DNA of 64,000 nt from Bartonella sp. M0177 (lineage in GTDB: Bacteria > Pseudomonadota > Alphaproteobacteria > Rhizobiales > Rhizobiaceae): NCBI RefSeq assembly GCF_016102285.1, contig NZ_JACFOY010000001.1:1054001-1118000 (forward strand), written 5' to 3'. The notes under the pieces are model-generated. The model ran no database searches. It was not told the DNA's origin and saw nothing but the letters and a program-made list of their open reading frames with translations. The translations under genes and the position numbers were made by a program. Shown in pieces: positions 29,277 through 39,122 of this stretch (position 1 is its first letter; every line of letters begins with the position of its first letter).

Positions 29277-30059
29277 ATGGCATTGCCAGATTTTACTATG
29301 CGCCAGCTATTGGAAGCCGGTGTTCACTTTGGTCACCAGACACATCGCTGGAACCCGAAAATGGCTCCCTATATCTATGGGCAGCGCAATAACATTCATA
29401 TTATCGATCTTGCACAGACTGTACCGTTACTCCATAACGCCTTGAAGGTGGTATCGGATACGGTTGCCCGCGGTGGTCGTGTGCTTTTTGTTGGCACCAA
29501 GCGTCAGGCTTCCGACATTATTGCGGAAGCGGCTAACCGCTCGGCACAGTATTACGTCAATGCACGTTGGCTCGGCGGTATGTTGACCAACTGGAAAACA
29601 ATTTCCAATTCTATTCAGCGTTTGCGCAAACTGGACGGAATTCTTGAGAATGAAGCACAGGGCTTCACCAAGAAAGAACGTCTCAATATTGAACATGACC
29701 GCGATAAACTCAATCGCGCTCTTGGCGGTATCAAGGATATGGGTTCGGTTCCGGATCTTTTGTTCATCATTGATACAAACAAGGAAAAAATTGCAATCGA
29801 CGAAGCCAAGCGTCTTGGAATTCCGGTCGTTGCTATAATCGATACCAATTGCGATCCGGATAATATCAATTATCCGATTCCCGGTAATGATGATGCTTCA
29901 CGTGCGATTGCTCTTTATTGTGATCTGGTTGCAAAGGCTGCCCTTGATGGTATCGCCCGTCAACAAGGTGCAATGGGCGTTGATCTTGGTGCACAGGCTG
30001 AAGCTCCTGCCGAACCTGCTCTGGAAGAAAATAAAGAAGCAACTCCTGCCGCAGAATAA
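29277..30059 (+). CDS. rpsB: 30S ribosomal protein S2
   Basis: S2 binds late to the 30S subunit near S1 and is needed for S1 docking. The reading frame is open from 29193, but the ATG at 29277 with GGAAAGGA upstream gives the family start [29 protein letters not shown] and a 260-residue protein. The [13 protein letters not shown] and [15 protein letters not shown] blocks are conserved. The C-terminal tail is Ala/Glu rich, as in other alphaproteobacteria. It is followed by tsf, pyrH and frr, the usual order. Confidence 0.98.
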   Translation: MALPDFTMRQLLEAGVHFGHQTHRWNPKMAPYIYGQRNNIHIIDLAQTVPLLHNALKVVSDTVARGGRVLFVGTKRQASDIIAEAANRSAQYYVNARWLGGMLTNWKTISNSIQRLRKLDGILENEAQGFTKKERLNIEHDRDKLNRALGGIKDMGSVPDLLFIIDTNKEKIAIDEAKRLGIPVVAIIDTNCDPDNINYPIPGNDDASRAIALYCDLVAKAALDGIARQQGAMGVDLGAQAEAPAEPALEENKEATPAAE

Positions 30060-30069
30060 CGAATAAACT

Positions 30070-30091
30070 GTGCCCTTTTAGAAAAGGGCAC
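30070..30091 (+). terminator. rpsB-tsf intergenic hairpin
   Basis: GTGCCCTTTT-aga-AAAGGGCAC forms a 9-bp stem 10 bases after rpsB, without a following U-run. It is likely a partial terminator or a processing/stability element that sets the S2 to EF-Ts ratio. Confidence 0.5.
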
Positions 30092-30174
30092 TTCAACTCA
30101 AAGATGTATGGTCGCGGGCGTGCTGAGGGATAATCCTTGCACGCTTTCGCCGTTATTAAGATTAAGAGGCAAAT

Positions 30175-31098
30175 ATGAGCATTACCGCAGCACAGGTGAA
30201 AGAACTTCGCGAATTGTCGGGCGCCGGTATGATGGATTGCAAGGCAGCACTTGCAGAAACAAATGGCGATATGGAAGCAGCCGTTGATTGGCTGCGTAAA
30301 AAAGGCATTGCCAAGGCTGATAAAAAAGCTGGTCGTACAGCGGCTGAAGGTCTCGTAGGTGTAGCCTCCAACGGTAAAAAGGCTGTTCTTGTCGAAGTGA
30401 ATTCCGAGACAGACTTCGTTGCCCGTAACGATGCATTTCAGGATATTGTTCGCAATATTGCAAAAGCCGCGCTGGATACGGATGGGACATTGGAAAAAAT
30501 TTCGGTTTCAAGCTATCCCGGTTCGGATAAAACTGTTGCCGAAACACTCAAAGATGCCATTGGCAAAATTGGTGAAAACATGACATTCCGTCGTTCCGCC
30601 GAGCTATCTGTCGATAATGGCGTTATTGCAACCTATATCCATAACGGTATTGGTGACGGCCTTGGCAAAATCGGTGTTCTTGTCGCAATCGAAACCAATG
30701 GCGATAAAGACGCAGCCGAACATTTTGGTCGGCAGGTTGCCATGCATGTGGCTGCAACAAATCCTTTGGCATTGACTGCCGAGGAAGTCGATCCTGCAGC
30801 TGTAGAGCGTGAAAAAGCAATTTATTCCGAACAGGCTCACCAATCTGGAAAACCGGCCAACATTGTAGAAAAGATGGTGGAAGGTCGTATGCGCAAATTT
30901 TACGAAGAAGTCGTTCTGCTTTCACAGGCCTTTGTCATCAATCCTGATGAAACTGTAAGTCAGGCTTTGAAAAATGCAGAAAAAGAAATCGGCGCACCGG
31001 CAAAAATAAAAGGTTTTGTCCGTTTTGCCCTCGGTGAGGGTATTGAAAAAGCCGAAAGCGATTTTGCAGCGGAAGTCGCTGCAGCAGTAAAAGGCTGA
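30175..31098 (+). CDS. tsf: translation elongation factor Ts
   Basis: EF-Ts exchanges GDP for GTP on EF-Tu. The 307-residue product has the N-terminal UBA-like domain ([42 protein letters not shown], residues 2-43) and the core signature [16 protein letters not shown] near residue 75 that contacts the EF-Tu G domain, followed by the coiled-coil and C-terminal modules. The start follows AAGAGGC. Two small stems (31132-31150 and 31197-31220) lie between it and pyrH. Confidence 0.98.
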   Translation: MSITAAQVKELRELSGAGMMDCKAALAETNGDMEAAVDWLRKKGIAKADKKAGRTAAEGLVGVASNGKKAVLVEVNSETDFVARNDAFQDIVRNIAKAALDTDGTLEKISVSSYPGSDKTVAETLKDAIGKIGENMTFRRSAELSVDNGVIATYIHNGIGDGLGKIGVLVAIETNGDKDAAEHFGRQVAMHVAATNPLALTAEEVDPAAVEREKAIYSEQAHQSGKPANIVEKMVEGRMRKFYEEVVLLSQAFVINPDETVSQALKNAEKEIGAPAKIKGFVRFALGEGIEKAESDFAAEVAAAVKG

Positions 31099-31131
31099 TT
31101 TTTGGACAAAATCCGGTTTATTTGCGTAAAA

Positions 31132-31220
31132 ACAATGCTTTTTGCATTGTGAGACACGGAAAAAACGTTGTAGAGAGGGCATCGCGTGACAATGCGGTGC
31201 CCTTCGTGTATCGAAGGCAC
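31132..31220 (+). promoter_or_regulatory. tsf-pyrH spacer hairpins
   Basis: ACAATGC-ttttt-GCATTGT (31132-31150, 7 bp) and GTGCC(c)TTCG-tgtat-CGAAGGCAC (31197-31220, 9 bp with one bulge) sit between tsf and pyrH. Neither has a U-run. They may be processing or attenuation structures. Confidence 0.35.
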
Positions 31221-31248
31221 AAATGAATTTTGCATTTGGAGACTATTG

Positions 31249-31968
31249 ATGACAGATACCCCGCTCTACAAACGAATTTTATTGAAGGCCTCTGGCGAGG
31301 CATTAATGGGTGGGCAAAGTTTCGGTATTGATGTTTCAGTCGTCGATCGTATTGCCAAAGACATTGCTGATGCGCATGAAATGGGTGTCGAAGTCGGCGT
31401 TGTTATCGGTGGCGGGAATATTTTTCGCGGCGTTGCAGTTGCATCGCGAGGTGGTGACCGTGTAACGGGTGACCATATGGGAATGCTGGCAACAGCGATT
31501 AACTCTCTTGCATTGCGCACATCATTGACAAAACTTGGGGTAGATGTGGTTGTGCTTTCCGCCATCGCAATGCCACAAATCTGTGAAAGTTTCTCGCAAC
31601 GTAAGGCTGTCGGCTATATCAGTCAGGGCAAGGTTGTCATCTTCGCAGGTGGCACCGGAAATCCGTTTTTTACCACTGATTCGGCAGCCGCCCTTAGAGC
31701 GGCAGAAATCGGAGCGGATGTGCTTTTAAAAGCTACCCAGGTTGATGGAATATACTCGGCCGACCCGAAAAAGGATCCTTCTGCAACCCGTTTCGACCAT
31801 TTAACGCATGAAGAAGTTATCAAAAAGGGTCTCGCAGTTATGGATACCACCGCAATTACTCTGGCTCGTGAAAACCATATTCCTATTATCGTCTATTCGA
31901 TCGGTGAAAAGGGTGGACTGGCCAATGTGTTGAATGGCACGGGACGCTATACAGTGGTATCCGAATAA
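31249..31968 (+). CDS. pyrH: UMP kinase
   Basis: PyrH phosphorylates UMP to UDP and is the hexameric bacterial type in the amino-acid-kinase fold. The frame is open from 31186, but the ATG at 31249 with GGAG upstream gives [21 protein letters not shown], the usual start, and a 239-residue protein. Conserved blocks are [40 protein letters not shown] and [19 protein letters not shown]. It is followed by frr 34 bases later in the standard tsf-pyrH-frr order. Confidence 0.97.
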   Translation: MTDTPLYKRILLKASGEALMGGQSFGIDVSVVDRIAKDIADAHEMGVEVGVVIGGGNIFRGVAVASRGGDRVTGDHMGMLATAINSLALRTSLTKLGVDVVVLSAIAMPQICESFSQRKAVGYISQGKVVIFAGGTGNPFFTTDSAAALRAAEIGADVLLKATQVDGIYSADPKKDPSATRFDHLTHEEVIKKGLAVMDTTAITLARENHIPIIVYSIGEKGGLANVLNGTGRYTVVSE

Positions 31969-32002
31969 TATTCGTCTAAAAATAATCCGAAGGAGAGTTA
32001 GT

Positions 32003-32563
32003 ATGAGTGACGCTACAAATATCGACGATCTCAAGCGCCGTATGGAAGGCGCCATTTCATCATTCAAACATGAGCTCACCGGTTTGCGGACCGGTCGGGC
32101 GTCTGCAAGCTTGCTTGAACCGATAACGGTCGAAGCTTATGGCTCGACTGTGCCGCTCAATCAGGTCGCCAATATTTCCGTACCGGAACCGCGCATGTTG
32201 TCGGTTTCAGTCTGGGATAAATCAATGGTCTCTGCAGTTGACAAGGCCATCAGAGAATCTTCATTGGGCCTGAACCCTATAACGGACGGCACAACTTTGC
32301 GCATTCCATTGCCGGAACTTAACGAAGAACGCCGCAAAGAGCTCGTCAAAATTGCTCACCAATATGCAGAGCAGGCGCGGGTTGCAGTCCGCCACGTTCG
32401 TCGCGATGGCATGGAAGGATTGAAAAAGGCTGAAAAGGATAGCGAGATCAGTCAGGATGAAAGCCGTATTGCTTCTGATAAAATTCAGAAATTGACGGAT
32501 ACGACAATCGGCGAGATCGATAAGGTATTGGCTGCTAAACAAGCTGAAATTATGCAAGTCTAA
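32003..32563 (+). CDS. frr: ribosome recycling factor
   Basis: RRF splits post-termination ribosomes together with EF-G. The 186-residue product shows [28 protein letters not shown] and the C-terminal [27 protein letters not shown]. The frame is open upstream into pyrH. The ATG at 32003 with AAGGAGAG upstream was chosen because it gives the normal N-terminus and length. It is cotranscribed with pyrH and uppS. Confidence 0.98.
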   Translation: MSDATNIDDLKRRMEGAISSFKHELTGLRTGRASASLLEPITVEAYGSTVPLNQVANISVPEPRMLSVSVWDKSMVSAVDKAIRESSLGLNPITDGTTLRIPLPELNEERRKELVKIAHQYAEQARVAVRHVRRDGMEGLKKAEKDSEISQDESRIASDKIQKLTDTTIGEIDKVLAAKQAEIMQV

Positions 32564-32596
32564 AAATATTTATTGCAGCAAACAGGTCGGAAAAAT

Positions 32597-33328
32597 ATGT
32601 TATATCCACGTCATATTGCCATCATCATGGATGGAAACGGCCGATGGGCACGTGCTCGTGGATTACCCAGGATTGCCGGTCACAAGATTGGCATGGAAGC
32701 ACTTCATAGAATTGTGCATCATGCCAGTCAAATGGGGCTTGAATGGTTGACGGTTTTTGCTTTTTCTTCTGAAAACTGGTCACGTCCGGAATCTGAAGTC
32801 AATCATCTGATGGGACTTTTGAAGTTATTTATAAAACGTGATCTGCTTGATCTTCGTGATAATAATGTCCGAGTACGGGTGATAGGCAATCGTGAAGAGG
32901 TGCCGGCGGATATTCAAAACCTGCTCGATGAAGCAGAAACAATTACGAAAAAAAATGACGGACTCAATCTTGTTGTCGCGTTCAACTATGGTGGACGCGC
33001 CGAAATTGTCCGGTCTGTAAAAAAAATCGCCAAATCTCTGGCAAACGGAACTATCAATATCGATGAAATTGATGAAGCCGTTTTTTCAAAATATCTTGAT
33101 ACGGCTGAAATGCCGGATCCTGACTTGATAATCCGCACCAGCGGGGAACAACGTTTGTCGAACTTCTTGCTTTGGCAGTCGGCTTATAGCGAATTTTATT
33201 TTGCTCCCTGTTACTGGCCTGATTTCGATGAAAGACAACTTGATATAGCTGTTGAAGATTATTGGTTACGTGAACGTCGTTTCGGGCGGATTCCCGATTA
33301 TAAAAAAGAAAAAGAAAAGTTGTTATAA
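32597..33328 (+). CDS. uppS: isoprenyl (undecaprenyl) diphosphate synthase
   Basis: UppS adds isopentenyl units in cis configuration to farnesyl diphosphate to make the undecaprenyl carrier for peptidoglycan and O-antigen. The 243-residue product has the catalytic HIAIIMDGNGRWARARG (residues 6-22, with the Asp and Arg that bind diphosphate), FAFSSENWSRP and the C-terminal LIIRTSGEQRLSNFLLWQSAYSE. The ATG at 32597 was chosen over an upstream TTG at 32573. It lies 33 bases after frr and 75 bases before cdsA. Confidence 0.97.
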   Translation: MLYPRHIAIIMDGNGRWARARGLPRIAGHKIGMEALHRIVHHASQMGLEWLTVFAFSSENWSRPESEVNHLMGLLKLFIKRDLLDLRDNNVRVRVIGNREEVPADIQNLLDEAETITKKNDGLNLVVAFNYGGRAEIVRSVKKIAKSLANGTINIDEIDEAVFSKYLDTAEMPDPDLIIRTSGEQRLSNFLLWQSAYSEFYFAPCYWPDFDERQLDIAVEDYWLRERRFGRIPDYKKEKEKLL

Positions 33329-33403
33329 CTTTGATCTTTGTCTTAAAAAGAAATTGGATGAAAATTATAGTTCGAGATGCATATTGTTCGGATCGGAGAA
33401 CCA

Positions 33404-34219
33404 ATGTCTAATCTTCTCATGAGAATTCTGACGGCTATTGTCTTTGCAGCTATAGCACTTTTTCTGACATGGGAAGGCGGCTTTTTATTTGCATTATTTG
33501 CCTGGTGCGTTGGTGGCTTGGTTTTATACGAGTGGAGAGGGATTAGTAAAAGCTGCTGGCGGCAAATAGACGAAATTATTGCCTCCGTGGCATATATTAT
33601 TTTTGGCATTCTGCTTGTTGCCGACTTTTCAGCGCCTCTCGTTTTTGTTGTGATTTTTTTATGTGCTATTGTCCTCGCACTTGTGGCAGGACGAAAAGCC
33701 GGTTGGGTCGCTGGAGGTTATCTCTATGCAACTTTGCCCGTTCTATCCTTGACATATATAAGAGGAGAAGAACCATTCGGATTCGGTGCGATTATTTTTC
33801 TCTTCGCTATTGTTTGGGGAACGGATATAGCGGCCTATTTCAATGGACGTTCGCTCGGTGGACCAAAACTTGCTCCCAAATTTTCTCCTAACAAAACGTG
33901 GAGTGGGGCCATTGGCGGTGCGTTGGCCGGTACTGCAGGTGGATGTCTAGTAGCATTTGTAGCACTTGATACTACTCCGGCCAATTTGTTTATCCCTCTA
34001 CTGTCTCTTGCTCTTTCGATTGTTTCGCAAATTGGAGATATTTCTGAATCGTGGGTAAAACGGCACTTTAGTGTAAAAGATTCAGGGCACTTCCTGCCGG
34101 GACACGGCGGCTTTATGGATCGCGTCGATGGACTGGTTTTTGCTGCCATTCTGCTTTATCTCGTCGGAGCAATCGCTGCAGATATGACAGTTCCTTCTAA
34201 TATGTTTAACCTGATCTGA
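33404..34219 (+). CDS. cdsA: phosphatidate cytidylyltransferase
   Basis: CdsA makes CDP-diacylglycerol from phosphatidic acid and CTP at the inner membrane, the branch point to all phospholipids. The 271-residue product has about seven hydrophobic segments and the C-terminal family signature SQIGDISESWVKRHFSVKDSGHFLPGHGGFMDRVDGLVFA (about residues 206-245) with its conserved Asp and Lys residues. The ATG at 33404 follows GGAGAA. Its stop abuts the rseP reading frame directly. The dxr gene that often sits here in other proteobacteria is absent. Confidence 0.95.
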   Translation: MSNLLMRILTAIVFAAIALFLTWEGGFLFALFAWCVGGLVLYEWRGISKSCWRQIDEIIASVAYIIFGILLVADFSAPLVFVVIFLCAIVLALVAGRKAGWVAGGYLYATLPVLSLTYIRGEEPFGFGAIIFLFAIVWGTDIAAYFNGRSLGGPKLAPKFSPNKTWSGAIGGALAGTAGGCLVAFVALDTTPANLFIPLLSLALSIVSQIGDISESWVKRHFSVKDSGHFLPGHGGFMDRVDGLVFAAILLYLVGAIAADMTVPSNMFNLI

Positions 34220-34243
34220 TTGACGGAGCCTCTTTTGGAAATA

Positions 34244-35383
34244 ATGAGTTTTATTGCTGATGTCGGCACACCGTTATTGCGTATTTTTGGTGTGATATGT
34301 GTCATCATGGTCATTATTTTTGTCCATGAAATGGGCCATTATCTTGTGGGGCGCTGGTGCGGCATCGGCGCGAGTGCCTTTTCATTGGGATTTGGTCCGG
34401 AAATCTGTTCGCGGACCGATAAGCGTGGCACACGCTGGCGTATTGCATTGATACCTCTTGGCGGCTACGTAAAATTTATCGGCGACGAAGATGCTGCCGG
34501 TATGACTTCGAAATCGGATGCGGCGGCGCTTCCCGGGTCTTTTGCTTCGGCTGGTGCCTGGGCTCGTGCAGCTACCGTTTTTGCCGGACCATTTACCAAT
34601 GCACTTTTTACCGTTGTGGTTTTGTCGTTTTTCTTCTTTTCTTATGGAAGGATAATCATTGAACCGGTTATCGGTTCGTTGGTGGATGGTGCGCCGGCAA
34701 TGACGGCGGGGTTAAAACCCGGAGACCGTTTTATAGAGATGGATGGTCAAAAGGTTGAAAGCTTCGACGACCTCATCGGTTATGTTTCGCTCCACGGAGG
34801 TGATCCGATCGATTTTACTCTGGAAAGATCAGGGCAGCCTTATAACGTTACCATTACACCAAAACCGACGGAACGGGATGATGGATTTGGCAATAAAGTT
34901 CGCGTCGGCATGATTGGAGCCGGAGCACCTGCTGATCCGAATAACCCGGGAAGACTGGATCCGGCATATGAAAAACATGTCAATTATGGATTGTTTTCAG
35001 CAATTGGTGAAGCGACGGACAAATCGGCTTTTATTGTCGTTCAGACAGTTCGTTTTCTCGGGCGATTGATTGAAGGGCGGGAAGACCGCTGTCAACTGAG
35101 TGGGCCTTCGAAAACGGCAACGATAGCATGGCAGGTAAGTGAGACCGGATTTATGTCGCTTCTCAATCTTACAGCGTTTCTTTCAATCGGTATCGGGTTG
35201 ATAAATCTGTTTCCTTTGCCACCGCTTGATGGCGGGCATCTGGTTTTTTATGTTATTGAAGGTGTTATCGGGCGGCCGGTTCCCAAGCGTATTCAGGAAA
35301 TCATTTTTACCGTTGGCTTTATTATTGTCGTTGCTTTTATGTTATTTGCAATATCCAACGATTATTTGTGCTGGTTAGGTTGA
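34244..35383 (+). CDS. rseP: RIP metalloprotease RseP (site-2 protease)
   Basis: RseP is an inner-membrane zinc protease that cleaves anti-sigma factors and signal-peptide remnants within the membrane. The zinc motif HEMGH (VHEMGHYLVGRWCG, near residue 28) is in the first transmembrane helix, one PDZ domain follows (IGSLVDGAPAMTAGLKPGDRFIEMDGQKVESFDDLI, about 145-205), and the second active-site motif NLFPLPPLDGGHL lies near residue 325. The frame is open from TTG 34220. The ATG at 34244 gives 379 residues and is preferred, but the start is not certain. It is followed by bamA, as usual. Confidence 0.93.
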   Translation: MSFIADVGTPLLRIFGVICVIMVIIFVHEMGHYLVGRWCGIGASAFSLGFGPEICSRTDKRGTRWRIALIPLGGYVKFIGDEDAAGMTSKSDAAALPGSFASAGAWARAATVFAGPFTNALFTVVVLSFFFFSYGRIIIEPVIGSLVDGAPAMTAGLKPGDRFIEMDGQKVESFDDLIGYVSLHGGDPIDFTLERSGQPYNVTITPKPTERDDGFGNKVRVGMIGAGAPADPNNPGRLDPAYEKHVNYGLFSAIGEATDKSAFIVVQTVRFLGRLIEGREDRCQLSGPSKTATIAWQVSETGFMSLLNLTAFLSIGIGLINLFPLPPLDGGHLVFYVIEGVIGRPVPKRIQEIIFTVGFIIVVAFMLFAISNDYLCWLG

Positions 35384-35612
35384 TTAAGCTGTGTTAACAG
35401 TTTATCAAGTTGGGCGATGTTTGTTATTTAAAAATGATGTAAACTGTTTACCATATTTGTGAAATGCCGTGGCATACATGCCACGGTGAGTAAAGAAGTA
35501 GGCAGATTTTAACGGAAGGCCTTGCTTGTATAAAAAAACCCGCTATTAGGGTTATATAAGCATTTTTGGGCACGGTGTGTCTGGAAACAAATAAACAAGG
35601 GTAAAGAAGCCA
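35384..35612 (+). promoter_or_regulatory. rseP-bamA spacer with two palindromes and a reverse terminator-like hairpin
   Basis: This 229-base spacer holds GTAAAC-t-GTTTAC (35439-35451), a perfect 9-bp inverted repeat CCGTGGCAT-ac-ATGCCACGG (35467-35486), and AACCC-gctatta-GGGTT (35537-35553) flanked on its left by an A7 run. Read on the minus strand, the last one is a short stem followed by T7, so it resembles an intrinsic terminator for leftward transcription. The bamA promoter may lie here, in which case the palindromes could be operators. No gene is seen. Confidence 0.45.
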
Positions 35613-38027
35613 ATGACGGCGAATTCGAAATTTCTTAGCGCAGCATCTGCACTGGCACTTACAGTAGCAATGGCCGTTCCGGCAACTGTAACTGTCTCGG
35701 TTTTGGGGATGGGGGTTGCACAGGCGGCTGTCGTTCACGCCATCGAGGTTCGTGGCAACCAGCGTGTTGACGCACAGACGATTCGTGATAACACGGGTAT
35801 CAAGGTTGGAAAGAATTTTTCCAATAATGATATTGATGAAGGTTTGAAGCGGCTTTTTGCAATGGGGCTGTTTTCCGACGTCAAGATGAAGCAGGTTGGT
35901 GGTACGCTCGTGGTTTCTGTCAAGGAATACGAAGTCGTCAACCAGGTGCTTTTCCAAGGTAATAAAAAGGTCAAGGATCCTGATTTGCAGCGCGTTATTT
36001 CGCTCAAGCCACGCGAAGCTTTCGATCCTGCGAAGCTTGCATCCGACGAGCAGTCCATTCGTGATGCCTATCGTTATGTAGGTCGTAATGATGCAGAGGT
36101 TTCGGCTCAGACTGTCGATCTCGGGCAAGGACGTGTCAATGTTGTCTTCAAGATTACAGAAGGCAAAAAGACCAAGATTGATGATATTACCTTTGAAGGA
36201 AATAAGGCTTTTGGTAACCGCCGTCTGCGTGATGTTATCGCAACCAAACGCTCCAATTTCCTTTCCTGGCTTACCAGAGGCGATGTTTATAGTGATGATC
36301 GCTTGCAAGCTGATCAGGAAGCTTTGCGCCGTTTCTATTTCAATCACGGTTATGCAGATTTTCAGATCGTTTCGGCTGATGCGACATTCGATGAAGCCAG
36401 CAATTCCTATAAAATCAAATTTGTTGTTGATGAAGGTGCCCGCTATAAAATAGGCGATGTACAGGTCGATAGCACGATTGAAGGGGTTGATACCAAATCA
36501 ATGGAAAAAGTGCTGAAGACACATGAAGGCGATGTCTATTCAGCCAAGCGCATTGAAGACTCGGTTTTGGCGATCAATAACAAGGTTGCTGATTCGGGGT
36601 ATGCTTTTGCTAAAGTTGAACCTCGTGGTGACCGTGATTTCAATAATCATACGATGTCTATCGTTTACAATATCGATCAGGGGCCAAGAGCCTATGTCGA
36701 GCGAATTGAAATTCGCGGTAACGATAAAACACGTGACTATGTTATCCGTCGTGAGCTGGACCTGAATGAAGGTGACGCTTATAACCAGACAATGGTGCAG
36801 CGTGCTAAACGGCGCCTTGAAGGGCTCGGTTTCTTCCAGACTGTCAATGTCTCGACAGCTCCGGGATCGGAACCTGATCAGGTTATCCTTGTTGTTGATG
36901 TGACCGAAAAATCAACTGGTGAGTTCTCTATCGGTGGCGGTTATACAACGGGTGGTGATTCGCCGGGTGCTTCGGTTGAAGCTTCTATTACAGAGCGTAA
37001 CTTCTTGGGGCGCGGCCAATATGTCCGTATTGGTGCCGGTGCCGGTGAAGATGACGCACGTAACTATAATTTGTCATTTACCGAGCCTTATTTCCTTGGT
37101 TATCGGTTGTCGGCCGGTTTTGATGTTTTCCGTCGTACATATCGTATGAATGACGACTATGATGTCAAACAAACAGGCGGTTCGGTTCGCTTTGGTGTAC
37201 CGATTACCGAACAGTTAACCGGTAGCATCGCTTATAACTATGTTCAGGAAGAATATGATCTTGACCACGAGGGTCGCTACGCGGATCGCGCAAGAGATCA
37301 CGGTACGACTAAAGAACAAGAAGAAATGAAGGATTATTCCGGTGCCATTATTCAGGCTTCGAAGAATAGTCCGTGGATCCGCTCGTCAGTCAGCTATGGT
37401 TTGACCTATAATACGATAGATGACATGAAAAACCCGCATGATGGTCTCTTCATTCGTGGTATTCAGGAATATGCCGGTGTCGGTGGTGATGCTGACTTCT
37501 TGAAGACGACCGGTAAGGCCATGATGTACAAGACGATTTCGGAAACATACGATCTCGTTGGATTGTTATCTGTCGGTGGTGGTTATATCCACGAGATTGG
37601 TGACGATGGCGTCCGTATCTTCGATATGTTCAAGAGCAATTCGGATATGATACGTGGTTTCAAATATAACGGTATCGGTCCACGTCAACGCTCTACAGAC
37701 GGAGATAAGTACTTCCTCGGTGGTACAACCTATATGAATGCCACTGCGGAAATCCAATTCCCGATGCCGGTTGTTCCCGATAGCTTGGGTATGCGTGGTG
37801 CGTTCTTCGCAGATACGGCAACTCTTTACGGCAATAAGTATGATCCAAGTCTTCCCAATGAAAGTCCGGTTACGGGTGACGACAGTGCATGGCGTGCATC
37901 TGCCGGTGTCAGCTTGATGTGGGCTTCACCGTTTGGACCATTGCGCTTTGACTATGCTTGGCCTGTTGCTAAAGAGAGCGGTGACCGGACACAGAACTTC
38001 AACTTTGGTGTCTCGACCAAGTTCTAA
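35613..38027 (+). CDS. bamA: outer membrane protein assembly factor BamA
   Basis: BamA is the central barrel of the BAM complex that inserts beta-barrel proteins in the outer membrane. The 804-residue product has a signal peptide (about residues 1-35, ending GVAQAA), five POTRA domains (about 36-380, with repeated GN..V...I/V.R motifs such as IEVRGNQRVDAQTIRDNTGI), and a C-terminal 16-strand barrel that includes the FRxTYRMNDDYD region and ends in the Phe of FGVSTKF, the usual outer-membrane signal. The ATG at 35613 follows a GGGTAAAG-like site. It precedes the lipid A genes. Confidence 0.97.
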   Translation: MTANSKFLSAASALALTVAMAVPATVTVSVLGMGVAQAAVVHAIEVRGNQRVDAQTIRDNTGIKVGKNFSNNDIDEGLKRLFAMGLFSDVKMKQVGGTLVVSVKEYEVVNQVLFQGNKKVKDPDLQRVISLKPREAFDPAKLASDEQSIRDAYRYVGRNDAEVSAQTVDLGQGRVNVVFKITEGKKTKIDDITFEGNKAFGNRRLRDVIATKRSNFLSWLTRGDVYSDDRLQADQEALRRFYFNHGYADFQIVSADATFDEASNSYKIKFVVDEGARYKIGDVQVDSTIEGVDTKSMEKVLKTHEGDVYSAKRIEDSVLAINNKVADSGYAFAKVEPRGDRDFNNHTMSIVYNIDQGPRAYVERIEIRGNDKTRDYVIRRELDLNEGDAYNQTMVQRAKRRLEGLGFFQTVNVSTAPGSEPDQVILVVDVTEKSTGEFSIGGGYTTGGDSPGASVEASITERNFLGRGQYVRIGAGAGEDDARNYNLSFTEPYFLGYRLSAGFDVFRRTYRMNDDYDVKQTGGSVRFGVPITEQLTGSIAYNYVQEEYDLDHEGRYADRARDHGTTKEQEEMKDYSGAIIQASKNSPWIRSSVSYGLTYNTIDDMKNPHDGLFIRGIQEYAGVGGDADFLKTTGKAMMYKTISETYDLVGLLSVGGGYIHEIGDDGVRIFDMFKSNSDMIRGFKYNGIGPRQRSTDGDKYFLGGTTYMNATAEIQFPMPVVPDSLGMRGAFFADTATLYGNKYDPSLPNESPVTGDDSAWRASAGVSLMWASPFGPLRFDYAWPVAKESGDRTQNFNFGVSTKF

Positions 38028-38032
38028 TTTTC

Positions 38033-38067
38033 CCTTTCTCCCGATCTTGAAGGGTCGGGAGAGAAAG
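38033..38067 (+). terminator. strong bamA-lpxD intergenic hairpin
   Basis: CCCGATC-ttgaag-GGTCGGG (38040-38046/38053-38059) with outer CTTTCT/AGAAAG pairing and a small bulge forms a long stem six bases after the bamA stop. It has no U-run and ends only 8 bases before lpxD. It probably stabilises the bamA mRNA or lowers lpxD expression relative to bamA instead of ending transcription. Confidence 0.5.
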
Positions 38068-38074
38068 TGTTCTG

Positions 38075-39118
38075 ATGGCGGATTCATTATTTTTTACGCC
38101 GTCCCGACAGTTGACTGTTGGCGAGGCGGCAGCTTTAACAGGTGCCGCTTTACGCAATCCTGAATTAAGTGGTTCAGTAATCAAACATCTTTCTTCGCTG
38201 GATAATGCGGAGCCGGGTTCTCTCGTTTTTGTCGAAAGTAGAAAATTTGCAAAAGCGCTGCTCGGGAGTCAGGCTCTTGCCGTTTTTTGTTCCGAAGATG
38301 TTGCTTCCAAAGTTCCCGATAATATTGCTACTCTTGTAACACAGTCGCCACATCGCGATTTTGCGATGATTGGGCGCATTCTGTTTCCGACTGCTTCAAC
38401 ACCGGCTCCCTGGTTTGGAGAATATGGCGTTTCACCAAAAGCTTTTGTTCATCCGGACGCAAAACTCGAGGAAGGAGTGACAGTAGAACCGGGTGCTGTT
38501 ATCGGACGCGGTGCAGAGGTAGGGAGCGGCACACTTGTTTCCTCAACGGCTGTTATCGGAGAAAATTGTCGGGTAGGGCGTGAATGCTATATCGCGCCAT
38601 CTGTTTCTATCCAGTATAGCTTTATAGGCAATCGGGTCCGTCTTTATCCGGGAGTGAGAATTGGTCAGGACGGGTTCGGTTATGTCGGTGGTCCGAGCGG
38701 CATTGAAAAAATTCCGCAGCTTGGGCGCGTTATTATTCAGGATGATGTAGAAATCGGTGCCAATACGACAGTTGACCGTGGGGCATTGAAAGATACGATC
38801 ATTGGCGAGGGAACAAAAATAGATAATCTGGTTCAAATTGCTCATAATGTGCAAATCGGACGTTTTTGTTTGATTGCTGCGCATTGTGGAATTGCGGGTA
38901 GTTCCACAATCGGTGATATGACGCAATTGGGGGGAAGTGTCGGCTTGGCTGATCACGTGAAAATTGGCTCGCGTGTTCAGATCGCTGCAGCAAGCGGCGT
39001 TATGAATGACATACCTGACGGCGAAAAATGGGGTGGTAGCCCCGCTCGCCCGATCAAACAATGGTTCCGTGAAGTTGCGGCGCTAAGAAATATGACAAAG
39101 TTCAATAAGGAGAAATGA
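38075..39118 (+). CDS. lpxD: UDP-3-O-(3-hydroxyacyl)glucosamine N-acyltransferase
   Basis: LpxD transfers the second 3-hydroxyacyl chain in lipid A synthesis. The 347-residue product has the N-terminal uridine-binding domain (residues 1-105, [25 protein letters not shown]) and then a left-handed beta helix of hexapeptide repeats (from [28 protein letters not shown]). The catalytic His lies in [23 protein letters not shown]. The C-terminal helix is [22 protein letters not shown]. It is 47 bases after bamA and 4 bases before fabZ, in the standard lipid A operon. Confidence 0.97.
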   Translation: MADSLFFTPSRQLTVGEAAALTGAALRNPELSGSVIKHLSSLDNAEPGSLVFVESRKFAKALLGSQALAVFCSEDVASKVPDNIATLVTQSPHRDFAMIGRILFPTASTPAPWFGEYGVSPKAFVHPDAKLEEGVTVEPGAVIGRGAEVGSGTLVSSTAVIGENCRVGRECYIAPSVSIQYSFIGNRVRLYPGVRIGQDGFGYVGGPSGIEKIPQLGRVIIQDDVEIGANTTVDRGALKDTIIGEGTKIDNLVQIAHNVQIGRFCLIAAHCGIAGSSTIGDMTQLGGSVGLADHVKIGSRVQIAAASGVMNDIPDGEKWGGSPARPIKQWFREVAALRNMTKFNKEK

Positions 39119-39122
39119 CAAG

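Noticed and set aside
35448-36347. Minus-strand 299-codon frame over the start of bamA
   Set aside because: It is antisense to the bamA POTRA region. It does extend past the 35537 terminator-like stem, but the protein has no recognisable domain.
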